Below are positions 1 to 10,410 of a stretch of DNA of 64,000 bases, in pieces. Made by a program: the position numbers and the translations under genes. The stretch comes from Rostratula benghalensis (taxonomy: Eukaryota > Chordata > Aves > Charadriiformes > Rostratulidae), in assembly GCA_013399305.1 (NCBI GenBank), contig VXAI01000020.1, forward strand, positions 6,146,607 to 6,210,606, read 5' to 3'. Each line of letters starts with the position of its first letter. The first letter of the stretch is position 1. The notes under the pieces are model-generated. The model had not been told where the DNA came from. It saw only the letters and a list, made by a program, of their open reading frames with translations, and did no database searches.

Positions 1-57
1 TTGACTGATAACCTTTACATTTCTCTGTGGTTTTCCATCATTATTTGCATGTTTTAG

Positions 58-172
58 AGGATTACTATACTGCAACCAGTGCTCCGAAGTTGTCATTTCA
101 CCAGTCTTGAAAATGCAGCTGGAGATCTTCTTGAATTGTCCCTCCCGATCTCAAAGTATAGTAAAAGTAAAG
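58..172 (+). CDS. SPIDR: SPIDR coding exon (third from last)
   Basis: SPIDR (scaffold protein involved in DNA repair) bridges RAD51 and BLM during homologous recombination. The exon follows a TTTTAG acceptor and ends at AAG|GTATGG. The one open frame (first base completes a codon, then GGA TTA CTA) encodes a Cys-rich start (YCNQC) followed by SPVLKMQLEIF and NCPSRSQ. This resembles the C-terminal region of vertebrate SPIDR, and the frame joins the next exon in phase 0. A second AG two bases downstream of the acceptor would break the frame. The rest of the gene is left of the window. Identity rests on recall of the family, on the terminal exon and on synteny with CEBPD-PRKDC. Confidence 0.8.
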
Positions 173-644
173 GTATGGCATAAAATGAGCTGTGGTGTAT
201 TGGGTGTAGAGAGACTGGATACAGACACACTCTAAGCCACACTTTTATAAACAGCTCTGTCAGAAGAAAAATTAACATATGCAAGAGTATCCCATAATTT
301 AATCTGATACTAGACTTGTTTTTCATTGGACTAAGAATCCAGTTCCCAGACCTTACACAAATAATAGAGTCACTGAGTTCACCCTGAGGTTTCCAAACTG
401 TTTTGTGCTCCAGCTGAAGGCCCTGATGGGTTGGGCGACTGGGAAACCTCAATCTCCACAGCCTAAAAGGAACATGTATTTTTAGACTCCCATTCTGAAC
501 AGCTTTTGTGCCACTTCTCCTCTGCTTTCTTGACCAGAGACATAAAACCATTCTATATTAAAATTTTTAATCTTTGTTTAACGTGACTGTTTTAACCTGC
601 AAGATTTTTGCCATGGACAAAACCTGTTAATTTTCTCATTTCAG
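173..644 (+). other. SPIDR: SPIDR intron
   Basis: Intron between two SPIDR coding exons, with GT donor at 173 and a pyrimidine-rich CATTTCAG acceptor ending at 644. I see no other feature; a 152-codon open frame on the opposite strand partly overlaps the upstream exon and looks like chance. Confidence 0.75.
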
Positions 645-698
645 CTGTTACAAAGGACGATCTCTTCTCTCCTGACGTCAGCCACCAGTGAGGATGGG
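645..698 (+). CDS. SPIDR: SPIDR penultimate coding exon
   Basis: A 54-nt exon in phase 0 at both ends, between a TTTCAG acceptor and GGG|GTAGGT donor. It encodes 18 residues beginning LLQRTISSLL and ending TSEDG, following directly on the KVK that ends the previous exon. Its length and phase fit both neighbours. Confidence 0.78.
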
Positions 699-3300
699 GT
701 AGGTGTAATGAATATTGACCAAAGAAAGTTAAACTACATAATTTGCTGCAGAAGCAGAGTACAGGAGGCATGAGTCAGGTGGGAAGATACTCAAATTATA
801 GAAATGAAAGGGACTCCTGGAGGTCATCATCTGACCTGTCACTCACACCGCACACTCGGCTACTGCCAACTTGCAGGCCGGTCAACCATGACTTTGTTTG
901 GAAGGGTCCTGGACTAGAGACATCTGAGGACGGATGTTCCACCACCTTTCCAGGCAGCTCATTTCAGAACTGCACTAGGAGCAGTGGGGGATTTCACTAG
1001 AAATAATGATTTTTGATCTTTTCTCATGTCCACCTACTGATCCTGATTGCATGACTGTCATCAGGCTGACACCCTCCTGTTCAGCAGAGGGACCCCACAG
1101 ATGGGATGTGAGGACACTTTAGTTCAGCCATGGATCTGCAGAGCTATCTGCAAATAGCAGCACGTCCAGACAGTCAGAGCTGCAACAAGCCGTGCTGGGC
1201 TTTACTCCATTTTCTGGCCAAAGATCCAAAGACAGCAAAGATACCCCAAAAGCATCCCACCTTTTCAGGACTGGTCTTCTAAACCTTGTAAACCACAACT
1301 ACTTTCTAATAGGAGAATCATGAAATTACTGGCAGGTGGTAATAGTAGAGAAATTTGCAAAACTCATGGAATAATTTATGGCTGTATGAATGAAACACAT
1401 AAGCCACAGGGATCCACGGGCAAAGTGCAGTTTATGTAATTGCGAAGCAGGTATTCCTTTAATCTAAGATATCAGAAGAACCCTGACATTTGGCACAGTG
1501 ACCCAGATTTATCGGAGGTGAGGGAGGCACCCGAGTAGGTGCCTGCCTGGCATTGGCTGCCGGGTGGTCAGCAGCGAAGGAGCGGCACCTTCAGAGGGTG
1601 ATTAAGTCCAATTAGGATCCCGAGAGCACCCCCCCTCCATTGCACATGGAAGGGAGCAAAGTTCAGCTCGTTGTCTTGTTTAATCACCTCGGTTAATTAT
1701 CTTCGGTTTGGTGACATGTATTGGGGTCTTTTTGCTTTCCCCATCTTCTGGCTTTTTACTGTTACATGTTCCGTAGGCTTAAATGGATTTATGGATAATT
1801 TTTAAAGTGGGACATTTCTCTGAAATTGCAAACTATTTTTCTTATGCTGGAGGGTGTCTATTTCATTTAAGCAGAGAGACACGAGAAATTTCCAAAATAA
1901 GTTTGCTTTTGGAAGAGCAGTTAAGTCTCACTAAGTTTTACGGGTTGTGTCTGGTTTGGTTACAGACTGACAAAACGTGGTTCTTCTTTGAGTTATAAGA
2001 ATTCAAGCAATGCCTTTTTCATGTTTCATTTTTCATAATGCTGGCATTTAGAAGTCGAGCAACTTAGAAACATTTTTTTTTTCCTCAGTTGAAACACAGG
2101 GATATTTTTTTCCTTTTTTTTTTTTTTATAAGCATTTCCATCTCTGAACCACTGCATTTTAAAAAGCAGCACATCTCAACAAAGATTAATCACAAGAAAT
2201 ACCACTTGCCACTTGGCATTTTTTTTTTGCCAGACCTGCTAAAGTTTCTAAGGGTGTGCCTTTGTGATACTTCTGTTGGCAGGGAGGCTGGTTTTAGCTG
2301 TCGCTGCCCCTGGCCTCTTGTTCCTTACCTTGTGACAACCCTTCTGTCACACCAGCATAGCTGTTTGTGCAGCTGTGTGGTAAACAGGACTGCAGAACCG
2401 GTCTGGGGTAAAAATACTCTAGGAAAAATAGGGAAAAGAAAAAAAAAGAAAAAAGAGAAGAGTTGTTTATAGCTTGAATCAGGCAGGAGAGGTGGGTCTC
2501 ACATACCTGTGCAAATGCACAGCCCAGATGAGAGCGAGGACACGGTCAGAGGCTGGTCATAAGCAGGTCCCATTGAGGAAAGGTGTGGATGGAAACCTGC
2601 TGTCTGAGACAGGTACCTCTCAGGTGAGGTGCCAGCCCCCGCTGATACCAGCTCTTCTGTTAATGTGCTCTCTCCTCTTAAAGAAATCATCCCAGCCTGG
2701 CATCCCCCTCCTCCACACAGAACAGTCTCTGCAGATCCTCTCAGGCACAACTCATCAAGTGCTGGCCGGATCACTGAACAGAGGGGACTGTCTAAGGGCC
2801 AGTGACTGCAAACTGCATGACCCAAAGTTAAAAGGGGGATAGGGGGCTGGTAAAAAGAGTTACTAAATATTTTTCCCTCCAGTGGATCTGTTAGAGGAGG
2901 TAATTGATGTATAGCATGTATATATGCATTGCTAGCACCTCTGAATTCCTCCAAGTATCGGCAGGCTGGATAAAGGCAGCACGTGCTTCAGCAAAAGCAG
3001 CAGATTTCCCTCAGCCAAATTGAGTGCAGTGTCACAGTAGCACTTCTTAATTTTTTTTAAAACAACTAATTTTTAAAAGCTCGCCAAGGAAGGAACACTT
3101 TAAGCAGGAGTGACATCTAATTATTGCAAATCTGCTGTGTTCATTCTTTCCATCAGTTCTAGTGCACCTTTCTTTTTGGGTCCTTAAAAAAATTGTCTGT
3201 TGGAAGAGGACCTTACACCCTGCATCTTCCAGGCCGAATGCTGCTTGGAACAGAATGTCCAGGACTGTTTGTTTTAACCAACATGCTTTTATCACTGCAG
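699..3300 (+). other. SPIDR: Last SPIDR intron
   Basis: A 2.6-kb intron with GT donor at 699 and an ATCACTGCAG acceptor ending at 3300. It holds an old CR1 fragment near 798-985 and several T-rich runs (for example 2071-2126). Open frames inside it on either strand show no recognisable protein. Confidence 0.7.
798..985 (-). repeat. Degenerate CR1 LINE 3'-end fragment
   Basis: Read on the + strand, the order of phrases follows the reverse complement of a CR1 3' region: 'aaagggactcctggaggtcatc', later 'gaggacggatgttccaccacctt', then 'ccaggcagctcatttcag'. Many substitutions point to an old insertion. Boundaries are approximate. Confidence 0.55.
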
Positions 3301-3432
3301 AGTTATGAGGTGCAGAGCGTGCTGGGAAAGGAGGTGGGGTTGTTGAACTGCTACGTCCACTCCGTAACCAGCCACACCAACTGTGTTGCACTGGAGGAAA
3401 TCGTTCTGCTGGAAGCGGCAGCGAGACACTGA
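3301..3432 (+). CDS. SPIDR: SPIDR terminal coding exon
   Basis: Phase-0 exon of 43 codons plus TGA, starting right after CACTGCAG. It reads SYEVQSVLGKEVGLLNC, then ALEEIVLLEAAARH and stop. The SVLGKEVGLLNC and LEEI segments are what I recall of the vertebrate SPIDR C-terminus. A longer open frame starts upstream at 3193, but that part is intronic: the acceptor and homology decide the exon start. The exon is the 3' end of the gene; CEBPD lies tail-to-tail with it about 1.4 kb downstream. Confidence 0.82.
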   Translation, partial: SYEVQSVLGKEVGLLNCYVHSVTSHTNCVALEEIVLLEAAARH

Positions 3433-3960
3433 CCTGAACTCCAGTCAGCTTCTCCAGTATCTGTGGACTTTGTAACGTGGTTATCTGTTAACTAGTGCCG
3501 TAGATAATGTAGAATGCAAGGGTGATAAGTATTAAGATAGTTCATTAAAAACTGTGATTTACAAAGCACATTGTGCTAACACTGAAAAGACTAAATATTA
3601 AAAAACCGTCTGTTCAACGTTCTGAACTTCTCTGGAGCGGTTCAGAATTTAAGAATACAGCTCTTTGGCATGTTTGCTGTTCATGTGTGTGAAATACCTT
3701 GTTCTGGAAGCTTTGGAGGGCTGTGATTTATTTTTTATAATACTCTATTTATTATTCCTTGCTGGAAACTATTTTACTGATATTTTTTGAAATGAATACC
3801 TTGCTATGGGCAGTGAACGTTGGTCTAAGCTGAGTTTTATCAGCAGATTCCAAACGTACCACCAGCTCCAAAACACTGTCTTGTGCTCGAATTCTCAGTG
3901 TAACATTTGTTATCACCTTGCAGTAAATGTTATAATAAAGATGGAGATTTGAACAAAGCT
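3433..3960 (+). other. SPIDR: SPIDR 3' UTR (probable)
   Basis: AT-rich sequence after the stop codon, with a canonical AATAAA at 3934-3939 roughly 500 nt downstream. The end at about 3960 is inferred from that signal. Confidence 0.6.
3934..3939 (+). terminator. SPIDR: Poly(A) signal AATAAA for SPIDR
   Basis: Canonical hexamer in the expected strand and distance after the SPIDR stop. Confidence 0.6.
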
Positions 3961-5340
3961 TATATTTTGAAGTGTCAAGCATATATAAAGTTAATGTTTT
4001 ACAGCTAATTGGTCTCTAAGTGTAGAAGTAGCCACGTTATCTGTAGCTTCCCACAAAGCAAGTGTTTCATTACAGAGTTTCTGTTATGGGTAACGAGAAA
4101 ACTGCTTTGTAGGCCACATAACTATCTTCACCCCGAGTGTATGGAGACAAGGATTACAGATAGTTGAAATAATATCAAAATATTCTCATGGGTGCATTTT
4201 TTTGAGGTGCAAGAATTAACATCAAAGTTAAGTCAGAAATTAGGTGTCTTTTTTCTTCCACTTTCACAGTATTCCAAAAACCCATGTAGGTCAGAGGAGG
4301 AGAAATGAATGGTTTTGCCCAGGTCCCCAGTGCATGATTACCCAGCAGAAGAGGAACAGCAAACTTCTTGCTGCACTGATGGTTCCTGAGGCCCACACTG
4401 GTAAGTATTCTATACGTCACGAGTGCTACGGGAATGACCCAGCTTCTGAATCCCCTTTCCCCCTGCCCTCCTCCCAGTGTTTCAGTCTACTTACCTGCCT
4501 CCCTGTCAGGAAGAAGGGGGTGGCAGCCCATTCCTGTGCCCAGAATGCTGCCCTGGACATGACCAGGGTGGCCCCTTCAAAACCAGCAAGGTTTCTCTGT
4601 GTCTCTCAGAAAGCATCGGTCATTGGAGACACTGGTCCTGTCGGGACATTTTTTGCCAGTGCCCTCCAGATGCTGTCATCTTTGTGTCCACTGTCACAAT
4701 TCAGAGAAGTAGCCCTACCTTTCATAATTTATTCCCTCACTCGGAGGTTGAGTGTGGTTGCCCTTTCTCACTTTCACTAGCCGTGATCAGTGAAAGTGGC
4801 CAGCCCCAGCAGGGCAGCAGCATCTCCTTTGGGACCGTGGCCGGCTGGAACTCAGGAGCACCCACTAAGGTGCAGCTTTTCCTTGTCTGGAGTGGAAACC
4901 TCTTCCAGGGCTTTTAGCAGCAGTTTTAAATAACGGTGTTGTGTTCACGGATACTTTTTTTTTTTTTTTTTTTTTTTCCCTTTTAAAAGACTATGTTTGT
5001 GGCAGAGTCCTGGCCAAGGAGCGGCCCCTCTTGCTGCCCAACCGCTGCTCGGCCCCAGCAGCCAGCTCGGCCCAACAACTGACTCAGCATTGCTGCACCG
5101 CGGCGCCGCTCCCGGGGGAAAAGCCCACTTTGCGGGAGCCCCAGCTCCCTTCGGCTGCTTTAGATAAAAAAAAAAATAATCATCACCGTGCACCTCACTC
5201 CCCCTCTTCTCCTCCGCACCCTGGTTCAGCCGCTAGAACCCCTCATCCCCCCATCCCGTGTCTCCCTACTCCTCTCCCCCCCACCCCCCCGCGAAGCGCA
5301 ACTTCCCCGCAACTTTCAAGAGAGAGCCAACGAGAGCAAG
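3961..5340. other. Intergenic region between SPIDR and CEBPD
   Basis: The region between the 3' ends of two convergent genes. It contains a 27-nt T run (about 4951-4977), a C-rich stretch (5195-5290), and open frames of up to 178 codons without recognisable homology. I see no gene. Confidence 0.6.
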
Positions 5341-5857
5341 GTTGATTTAAAATGCTTTTTTTATTATTATTATTGTTCTTATTAGAAATGCTGTAAAAAT
5401 TGATATAAAAGGTCGAGCATGCTCAAGTCTTTTTCATCCTACTGTCTAAAATACATGGGGTTTTGAATCATTTTAACAGATGTACCATAGCTGCATTGGT
5501 ATGAGTAAAATGTAGAAAAGACGAAAACTACCATTACAAAAATAATTTAAGGGGAAAGAAAAAAAAAAAAAAAAGATATTTAGCTTTTTTTAGGTTTTTT
5601 GCAGGTTTCGTGGTGAAAGACCCCTCAGGCATCGCCCCACGTCGCTACAACATTCAGAAAGCGGCCGGGGGCCGGCGGGTCCCACCGCGGCTCCGCGCCT
5701 CCTCCCGCGCCCGGCCCGGCCCGGGGCGCCGCGGCACCGAAGAGCCCGGAGCGGCCCGGCACAGGCACGGAACGGCCCGGCCACGGCCCGGCCTGGCCCT
5801 CTGAGGTATTTATCCACCGTTTCCCGGAGTCCATCTCTCCGTCCCGTTCCCCCCTGG
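5341..5857 (-). other. CEBPD: CEBPD 3' UTR
   Basis: Roughly 500 nt from the stop codon to the AATAAA on the minus strand (TTTATT at 5360-5365). The half near the stop is GC-rich, the distal half A/T-rich. The exact cleavage site is inferred. Confidence 0.65.
5360..5365 (-). terminator. CEBPD: Poly(A) signal AATAAA for CEBPD
   Basis: TTTATT on the + strand is AATAAA on the coding strand, about 500 nt after the CEBPD stop codon. Nearby TTATTA repeats make the precise hexamer used uncertain. Confidence 0.6.
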
Positions 5858-6898
5858 TTACCGACAGTCTGTGCCCGAGCCGGGCTGCAGGAAGGAGGCG
5901 CTGGGCAGCTGCTTGAAGAAGTGCCGGAGGCTGGTCAAGTCCCGGGTGAGCTGCTCGATCTTCTTGTGCAGCTTCTCGTTCTCGGCCGACAGCTCCAGCA
6001 GCTTCTGCTGCATCTCCTGGTTGCGCCGCTTCGCCTTGTCCCGGCTCTTGCGGACGGCGATGTTGTTGCGCTCCCGCCGCTGCCGGTACTCGGGGCTAAA
6101 CCTGTCCACGCACTTCTTGCCGCCCCGCTCCTTCCCGCCGGCGGCCGGCGGCGGGACGCCCTGCCCCGACCCGGACACGGTCCCGGCGGCGGCCCCGGCG
6201 GCGGGGCCCGGGGAGCGGGTGCTGCAGCTGGAGGGGGAGCTGCTGCCCGGCGGCTCGGGGGAGGTGGGCGGCGTGGGCTGCCCGCTCAGGTTCATGATGG
6301 TCTGGGCACAGGTGGCGATCTGCGAGGGCAGCAGGGAGGAAGAGAGGTCGCTGTCGCTCCAGTCCGGCTCCTGCTTCAGGGCGCCGCGGCAGGAGGAGGA
6401 GGAGGAGGAGGAGGAAGAGGAGGAGGAGGAGGAGGAGGCGGTGCGGGGCTCGGCGCCCAGCAGGGTGGTCATGGCAGCGCCGAGGTCCTTGGCGGGGTCG
6501 CGGCCGGCGCCGCCGCCCGGCGGCAGGTACTCGCCGTAATCCCCGCCCCGCTCGGGCTTGTGGTTGCTGTTGAAGAGGTCGGCGAAGAGCTCGTCGTTGC
6601 ACAGCTCCAGGTTGGGCACGGCCGACATGGAGTCAATGTAGGAGCTGAAGTCGATGGCGCTCTCGTCCTCGTACATGGCCGGGGCGGCGGCGCTCAGCTC
6701 CGCCAGGTTGGTGCCGCTGCCCCCCGGGCCGCCCCCCGCTTCCTCGCCGCTCATCCCGCAGCCCCGGCCTCCCGGCTTGCAGGCGGCCCCCGGCCCGCCG
6801 CCGCTGCCCACCTTGGCGTCGTAGAAGTTGGCGGGCTCCAGGCACCAGCTCTTATAACATGCCGGGGAGTCCAGGCTGTAGAGAGCGGCGGCGCTCAT
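5858..6898 (-). CDS. CEBPD: CCAAT/enhancer-binding protein delta (C/EBP-delta)
   Basis: Intronless gene for a nuclear bZIP transcription factor that binds CCAAT-type sites as homo- or heterodimers and acts in acute-phase, adipogenic and macrophage programmes. The predicted protein is 346 residues; human is 269. The start is the ATG giving MSAAALYSLD, the conserved C/EBP-delta N-terminus. The frame stays open upstream but has no homology there. Visible parts: N-terminal activation region with SAIDFSSYIDSM (79-91) and LCNDELFADLF (99-109); glycine-rich insert (30-62); 15-serine run (155-169); SUMO-type LKQEP (174-178); TPPTSPEPP phosphodegron-like motif (209-217); basic region RQRRERNNIAVRKSRDKAKR from 272; leucine zipper to about 331; C-terminus ending GTDCR. 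The Gly and Ser inserts account for much of the extra length. Confidence 0.96.
   Translation of the reverse strand: MSAAALYSLDSPACYKSWCLEPANFYDAKVGSGGGPGAACKPGGRGCGMSGEEAGGGPGGSGTNLAELSAAAPAMYEDESAIDFSSYIDSMSAVPNLELCNDELFADLFNSNHKPERGGDYGEYLPPGGGAGRDPAKDLGAAMTTLLGAEPRTASSSSSSSSSSSSSSSCRGALKQEPDWSDSDLSSSLLPSQIATCAQTIMNLSGQPTPPTSPEPPGSSSPSSCSTRSPGPAAGAAAGTVSGSGQGVPPPAAGGKERGGKKCVDRFSPEYRQRRERNNIAVRKSRDKAKRRNQEMQQKLLELSAENEKLHKKIEQLTRDLTSLRHFFKQLPSASFLQPGSGTDCR
6392..6436 (-). repeat. CEBPD: Polyserine-coding trinucleotide run in CEBPD
   Basis: Fifteen consecutive serine codons, 14 TCC and one TCT (GGA/AGA on the + strand), encoding residues 155-169. The near-pure triplet run would be prone to length change. 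Confidence 0.9.
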
Positions 6899-7180
6899 CG
6901 GGGAGCGGGATGCGGCGCCGCACGGCCGCGGCGCAGGGGCTCCGGGCCGCGGGTACCAGCAGCCGCTCCGCGACGATCGCAGCTCCAGCCTCCCCCACGG
7001 GCAGGTGGGGAGCGGGACTGGTGTCGGTGCCGGTGTCGGTGTCGGTGCCGCTGGTACTGCTACTGCTGCTCCCGCTGCCGTCCCCTCGCCTCCCCGACGT
7101 GGGGGTCGATCCGGGTTGGGGTCACGCCGCGCTCGCTCGGCGATGGGAGGCGGGGATGGGACAAGGCGTCTTCTGGACCT
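6899..7180 (-). other. CEBPD: CEBPD 5' UTR (probable)
   Basis: From about 30 nt downstream of the TATA box to the ATG. No upstream ATG occurs on the minus strand, so no classical uORF is present. GTGTCGGTGCCG-type imperfect repeats lie at 7020-7067. The 5' end is inferred from the TATA position. Confidence 0.55.
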
Positions 7181-7207
7181 GGGAGCGAAACGCCCGCTCG
7201 GTCCCTT

Positions 7208-7213
7208 CTTATA
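7208..7213 (-). promoter_or_regulatory. CEBPD: CEBPD TATA box
   Basis: TATAAG on the minus strand (CTTATA on +), about 310 nt upstream of the ATG and embedded in GC-rich sequence. C/EBP-family promoters commonly carry a TATA element. Confidence 0.65.
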
Positions 7214-7236
7214 CGGCGCCGGCCCCGCCTCCTGCC

Positions 7237-7245
7237 CCAATGACG
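7237..7245. promoter_or_regulatory. CEBPD: CCAAT box overlapping a CRE half-site upstream of CEBPD
   Basis: CCAATGACG on the + strand joins a CCAAT motif and a TGACG half-CRE about 25 bp upstream of the TATA box. CRE and Sp1 elements are known in mammalian CEBPD promoters. A GGGGGCGGGAG Sp1-type box follows at about 7269-7280. Confidence 0.45.
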
Positions 7246-7884
7246 GGGAACGACTGTTCCCGGGGACCCGGGGGCGGGAGCGGGTGGGGTGCGCGGCCGC
7301 GGAGGCTGGGCTCCCGCCGCGGAGAGCTGCCACCTCCCGGTGGAGGGTGGCCGCGGTCGGGGGCGGCCCCCCTCGGGCGTACGGGACGGTGCACGAAGGG
7401 GGCAGGCGCTCGAAAGGGCTTCCCGTCTCCGGGCAGGGCCACCCCGACGCCGGTACCGGCCCCCCCCAGTCCCCCTGCAACACTCCGGTTGAGCCTTAAT
7501 TTTCCCTTTTCCCGGCCTATTTCCACCCGAGCCAGCGGAAAAGGCTCATTTTGCCCCCTCCTCCCCCCATCCCACGCTGCTATTTCCCCCTCTCCCCGCT
7601 TCCCCAGCGGCGCCTTGCATGAAGCGATGCGGGGAAGATGCTGCCTGCCCCACGCGTGTCTCTGTGCATCACCCTAGCGCCCTCCCGAGGCTCCGCTCCA
7701 CCCGAGAGGGCTCTACAGCCGCGCACCCCCGGCCTCCCGGTGACAGGGTGTCGGCTTGGGCGGCTTCTTTCGGGATGCTCGGGTGGGAAAAAAGGGGTCC
7801 CTAAGCCATCATGAGCTGCCTCACGCTGCCTGCCTGAAGTTAAGCCGCTCGTAAAAACTCAGGGTAAGTAACTGTGCGTGGGTC

Positions 7885-7910
7885 CGTCCCGTCCCGTCCC
7901 GTCCCGTCCC
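7885..7910. repeat. GTCCC pentanucleotide repeat
   Basis: Five tandem copies of GTCCC/CCGTC-type pentamer just outside the CpG island. Confidence 0.8.
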
Positions 7911-8714
7911 CTCCTGCCATCTAGCAAACTGCTACCATTAAGTTGCCAATTGGCAAGTAGCAGAGAAATGAAAATATTTTCATTTCAGAGATGTGAAATG
8001 CTATGTTTTCCACTTGCATAAAGTAATTTTAAAAACAACCCCGGCTTCACCCCCAGATGCTCCATTGATAGGGTTACAAGATAACTAAATAAATAACCCA
8101 CCCTTTAAAATCCTCTATTTTAAGGGGGTTTTTTTAACTTTTTTTTTTTCTTTCCAGAAGACCTGGCTAGATTTTATGATATTTTGGTAGGACTAACCCA
8201 GCCGCTGACTTTTCAGCCCAGCCCTCGGATATCTAACACTGGCTGGCGTGAAGCTGTGCCCTGCCGCTCGGAGCTGGTGGCTTTCTGGGGACCGTGGGGA
8301 CGTGCTGTTCAAGCCGGGCTGATGCCAGGGCCGCTGCCCCGCTCCGGGCCGGGCTCCATCTGCCACCACCGCAGCTGTTGCAGTAACGCGGCTGTTTATC
8401 AAAGGGGTGTGTATTTTAACATAAATAGTGGAGCCAGAGCTGGTACACGCTCACCTTTTGGCCCCAGACTTCTCCTGGGGAGGCTGGTGGGATCGGCGGG
8501 GGAGGTTGTGCCGCTGGCAGGGGAGGTTGGAGGATTTGCACAGAGGGGCTTCGCTTTGCTTTTACCTCCAGCTGCAGTTCTTGACCCCACGGAGGGGTTG
8601 GGTTTAAATAAACTTGATTTGGTTTCATTTGCTCATCAGAGGCTTGGTCACACAACCTTTATCTACACGAGCCTTTAGCACTGAACTTGACAATGACTCA
8701 ATAAGTGGTTGGGG

Positions 8715-8780
8715 TTTTTTTGTTTGTTTGTTTTTGTTTGGTTTGGTTTTTTTGTTTTTGTTTGTTTGTTTTTCGGTTTT
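8715..8780. repeat. TTTG-rich simple repeat
   Basis: Imperfect run of TTTG, TTTTG and GGTTT units. Confidence 0.8.
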
Positions 8781-10124
8781 GTGCAAAGAGTTTTCCTTTT
8801 CCACATTGCCCAAGAATTATATCCCTGATACAATATATGCAATATCCCCATTATTATACCATGCCAGTTCTGCATTTTGTCATTCTCCGCTCTCCATCCT
8901 TGGGGTGCACTCCTGCTGTGTCACTCGTCCCACCTGCCCTGGCTTTCTGGTGGGGAACTGTGGCCGTCCCCTGGTGCTCCTGGACCTTTTCTCTCTGCAG
9001 GAAGTGTGAAGGGGTGGGTGCACGGGGCATGGGAAGGTGGTTCAGACGTGCAAGGCAGTGACACCCACTCTCTCCCCGTTCTCTGTGACGGGGTCTGTTG
9101 ATTGCTGGAAGGCAGTAACTTCTCACCTGTCGTAGCCAGAAAATTGTAATTTGTCATGGAAAGCATCTTGCTTAGCTGTTTGTATGTGGAACTGTGTTAT
9201 GCTTTCAGCTCTCTGAAGTCCTCAGCCCCAGAGGCCAGCTGCTCATCAGATGGTGCTGGTGTGCAACTGCTCCAGCTCCAACTCTCTTGTTTGATGCCCA
9301 TCCCGTGTTACCCCAAAAAAGAGATGCAATTCCCAGCCAGGTTGACCGACTCTGGGCACCCCATCAGACAGCAACCGGAGTCTAAAATCCCTTGGTAGAC
9401 GGTGACCTGCTGGGCATGGGAGCCCTGTGTAAGCCCCGGTACCTGCCACCGGTGTCACACCTACGCCCCAGCGTGGAGAGTGCAGCTTTGCTCACGGTGT
9501 CATCAGGACCTGGAGGTGTGTTCAGAGCTCATGGTCAGACCTGTCACCACCTGGCCCCCGAAGCGAGCAGCGAGAGCTGTCTCCTGCAAGGTGAGCTGGT
9601 TGCTGTTGTTGCTGAGCCTACCTGAGGTGGGTGATTTCAGGAGTGTATTTCGGTGGGGGTGTGAAGCCCTGGGGTGATACCACACCTGCAGGGAAGCAGC
9701 CGGGAGCAGGTGAGTAAGGAATTCTTGTTGCTTAGCAAAGCTCTGGGCTGAAGGCAGGACTAGATCCACACTGTACGGTTTCCTGGCATTTTGGCAGCTG
9801 CTTCTGTTCCCATTTGCATAAATAATTTCATGGAGAGCGAAGCAGAGACAAGCCCTCGATTCCCTCATCCGCCCTGCTGAGTACCTGAGCTACCAGATCA
9901 TGGCTTCTCGCTGGGCTCCAGTGGGTTTTGAACAGCAGTGAGAAATATTTGAGCACCTGAATTGCAGAAAATTTTCTCTAAAACCTGTTTGAGGTTCCTG
10001 TTCCAAATCAAGCAAAGAGGAACTTTTACACCTGGAGAGAGGGGACAACAAATCCTTCTTCAAGAAACTTTTGCTGATGAAAGACAAAACTTTAAATTGC
10101 TTTGGAGTGTCAGCTGTGAATCAG

Positions 10125-10410
10125 CATGGTTAGAGTTGGATGGGATCTTAAGGATCAAGTTCCATCCCCCTGCCTTGGGACACCTCCCACCAGAGCAGGT
10201 TGCCCAAAGCCCCATCCAGCCTGGCCTTGAACACTCCCAGGGATGGGGCATCCACAGCTTCTCTGGGCAACCTGTGCCAGTGCCTCACCACCCTCACAGT
10301 AAAGAATTTCTTCCTAATATCTAGTCTAAATCTCCCCTCTTTCAATTTAAAACCATTACCCCTTGTCCTATCACTACACTTCTTGAAAAAGAGTCCCTCT
10401 CCACTAATCC
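10125..10410 (-). mobile_element. CR1 LINE 3' fragment
   Basis: The + strand shows the reverse complement of a CR1 end. It runs from 'ttagagttggatgggatctt' through 'cctcccaccagagcaggttg' and 'cttgaacactcccagggatg' to 'aaaccattaccccttgtcct'. Well-preserved avian-type copy; the open frames here belong to the repeat. Confidence 0.9.

Larger units (their letters stand above)
5590..7770. other. CEBPD: CpG island over CEBPD
   Basis: Dense CG dinucleotides and high GC run from the CEBPD 3' UTR through the whole coding region and promoter, then fall off sharply on both sides. This explains the long overlapping open frames on both strands here. Confidence 0.8.
7771..10124. other. Intergenic region upstream of CEBPD
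   Basis: Contains a short GTCCC pentamer repeat (about 7885-7910) and a TTTG-rich low-complexity tract (8715-8780). The remaining open frames are chance-like. No gene recognised. Confidence 0.55.

Noticed and set aside
4244..4780. 178-codon open frame between SPIDR and CEBPD
   Set aside because: No recognisable domain, no supporting promoter or splice context, and it overlaps another unrelated frame at 4477-4917.
5921..7243. 440-codon open frame antisense to CEBPD, and other long frames at 5871-6539, 6859-7677 and 7005-7499
   Set aside because: GC-rich CpG-island sequence lacks stop codons. The translations are Gly/Ala/Arg-rich mirrors of CEBPD coding sequence or promoter with no independent homology.
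6899..7483. Upstream extension of the CEBPD open frame to 7483
   Set aside because: Most of it lies upstream of the TATA box and begins at GTG; the conserved protein begins at the ATG ending at 6898.
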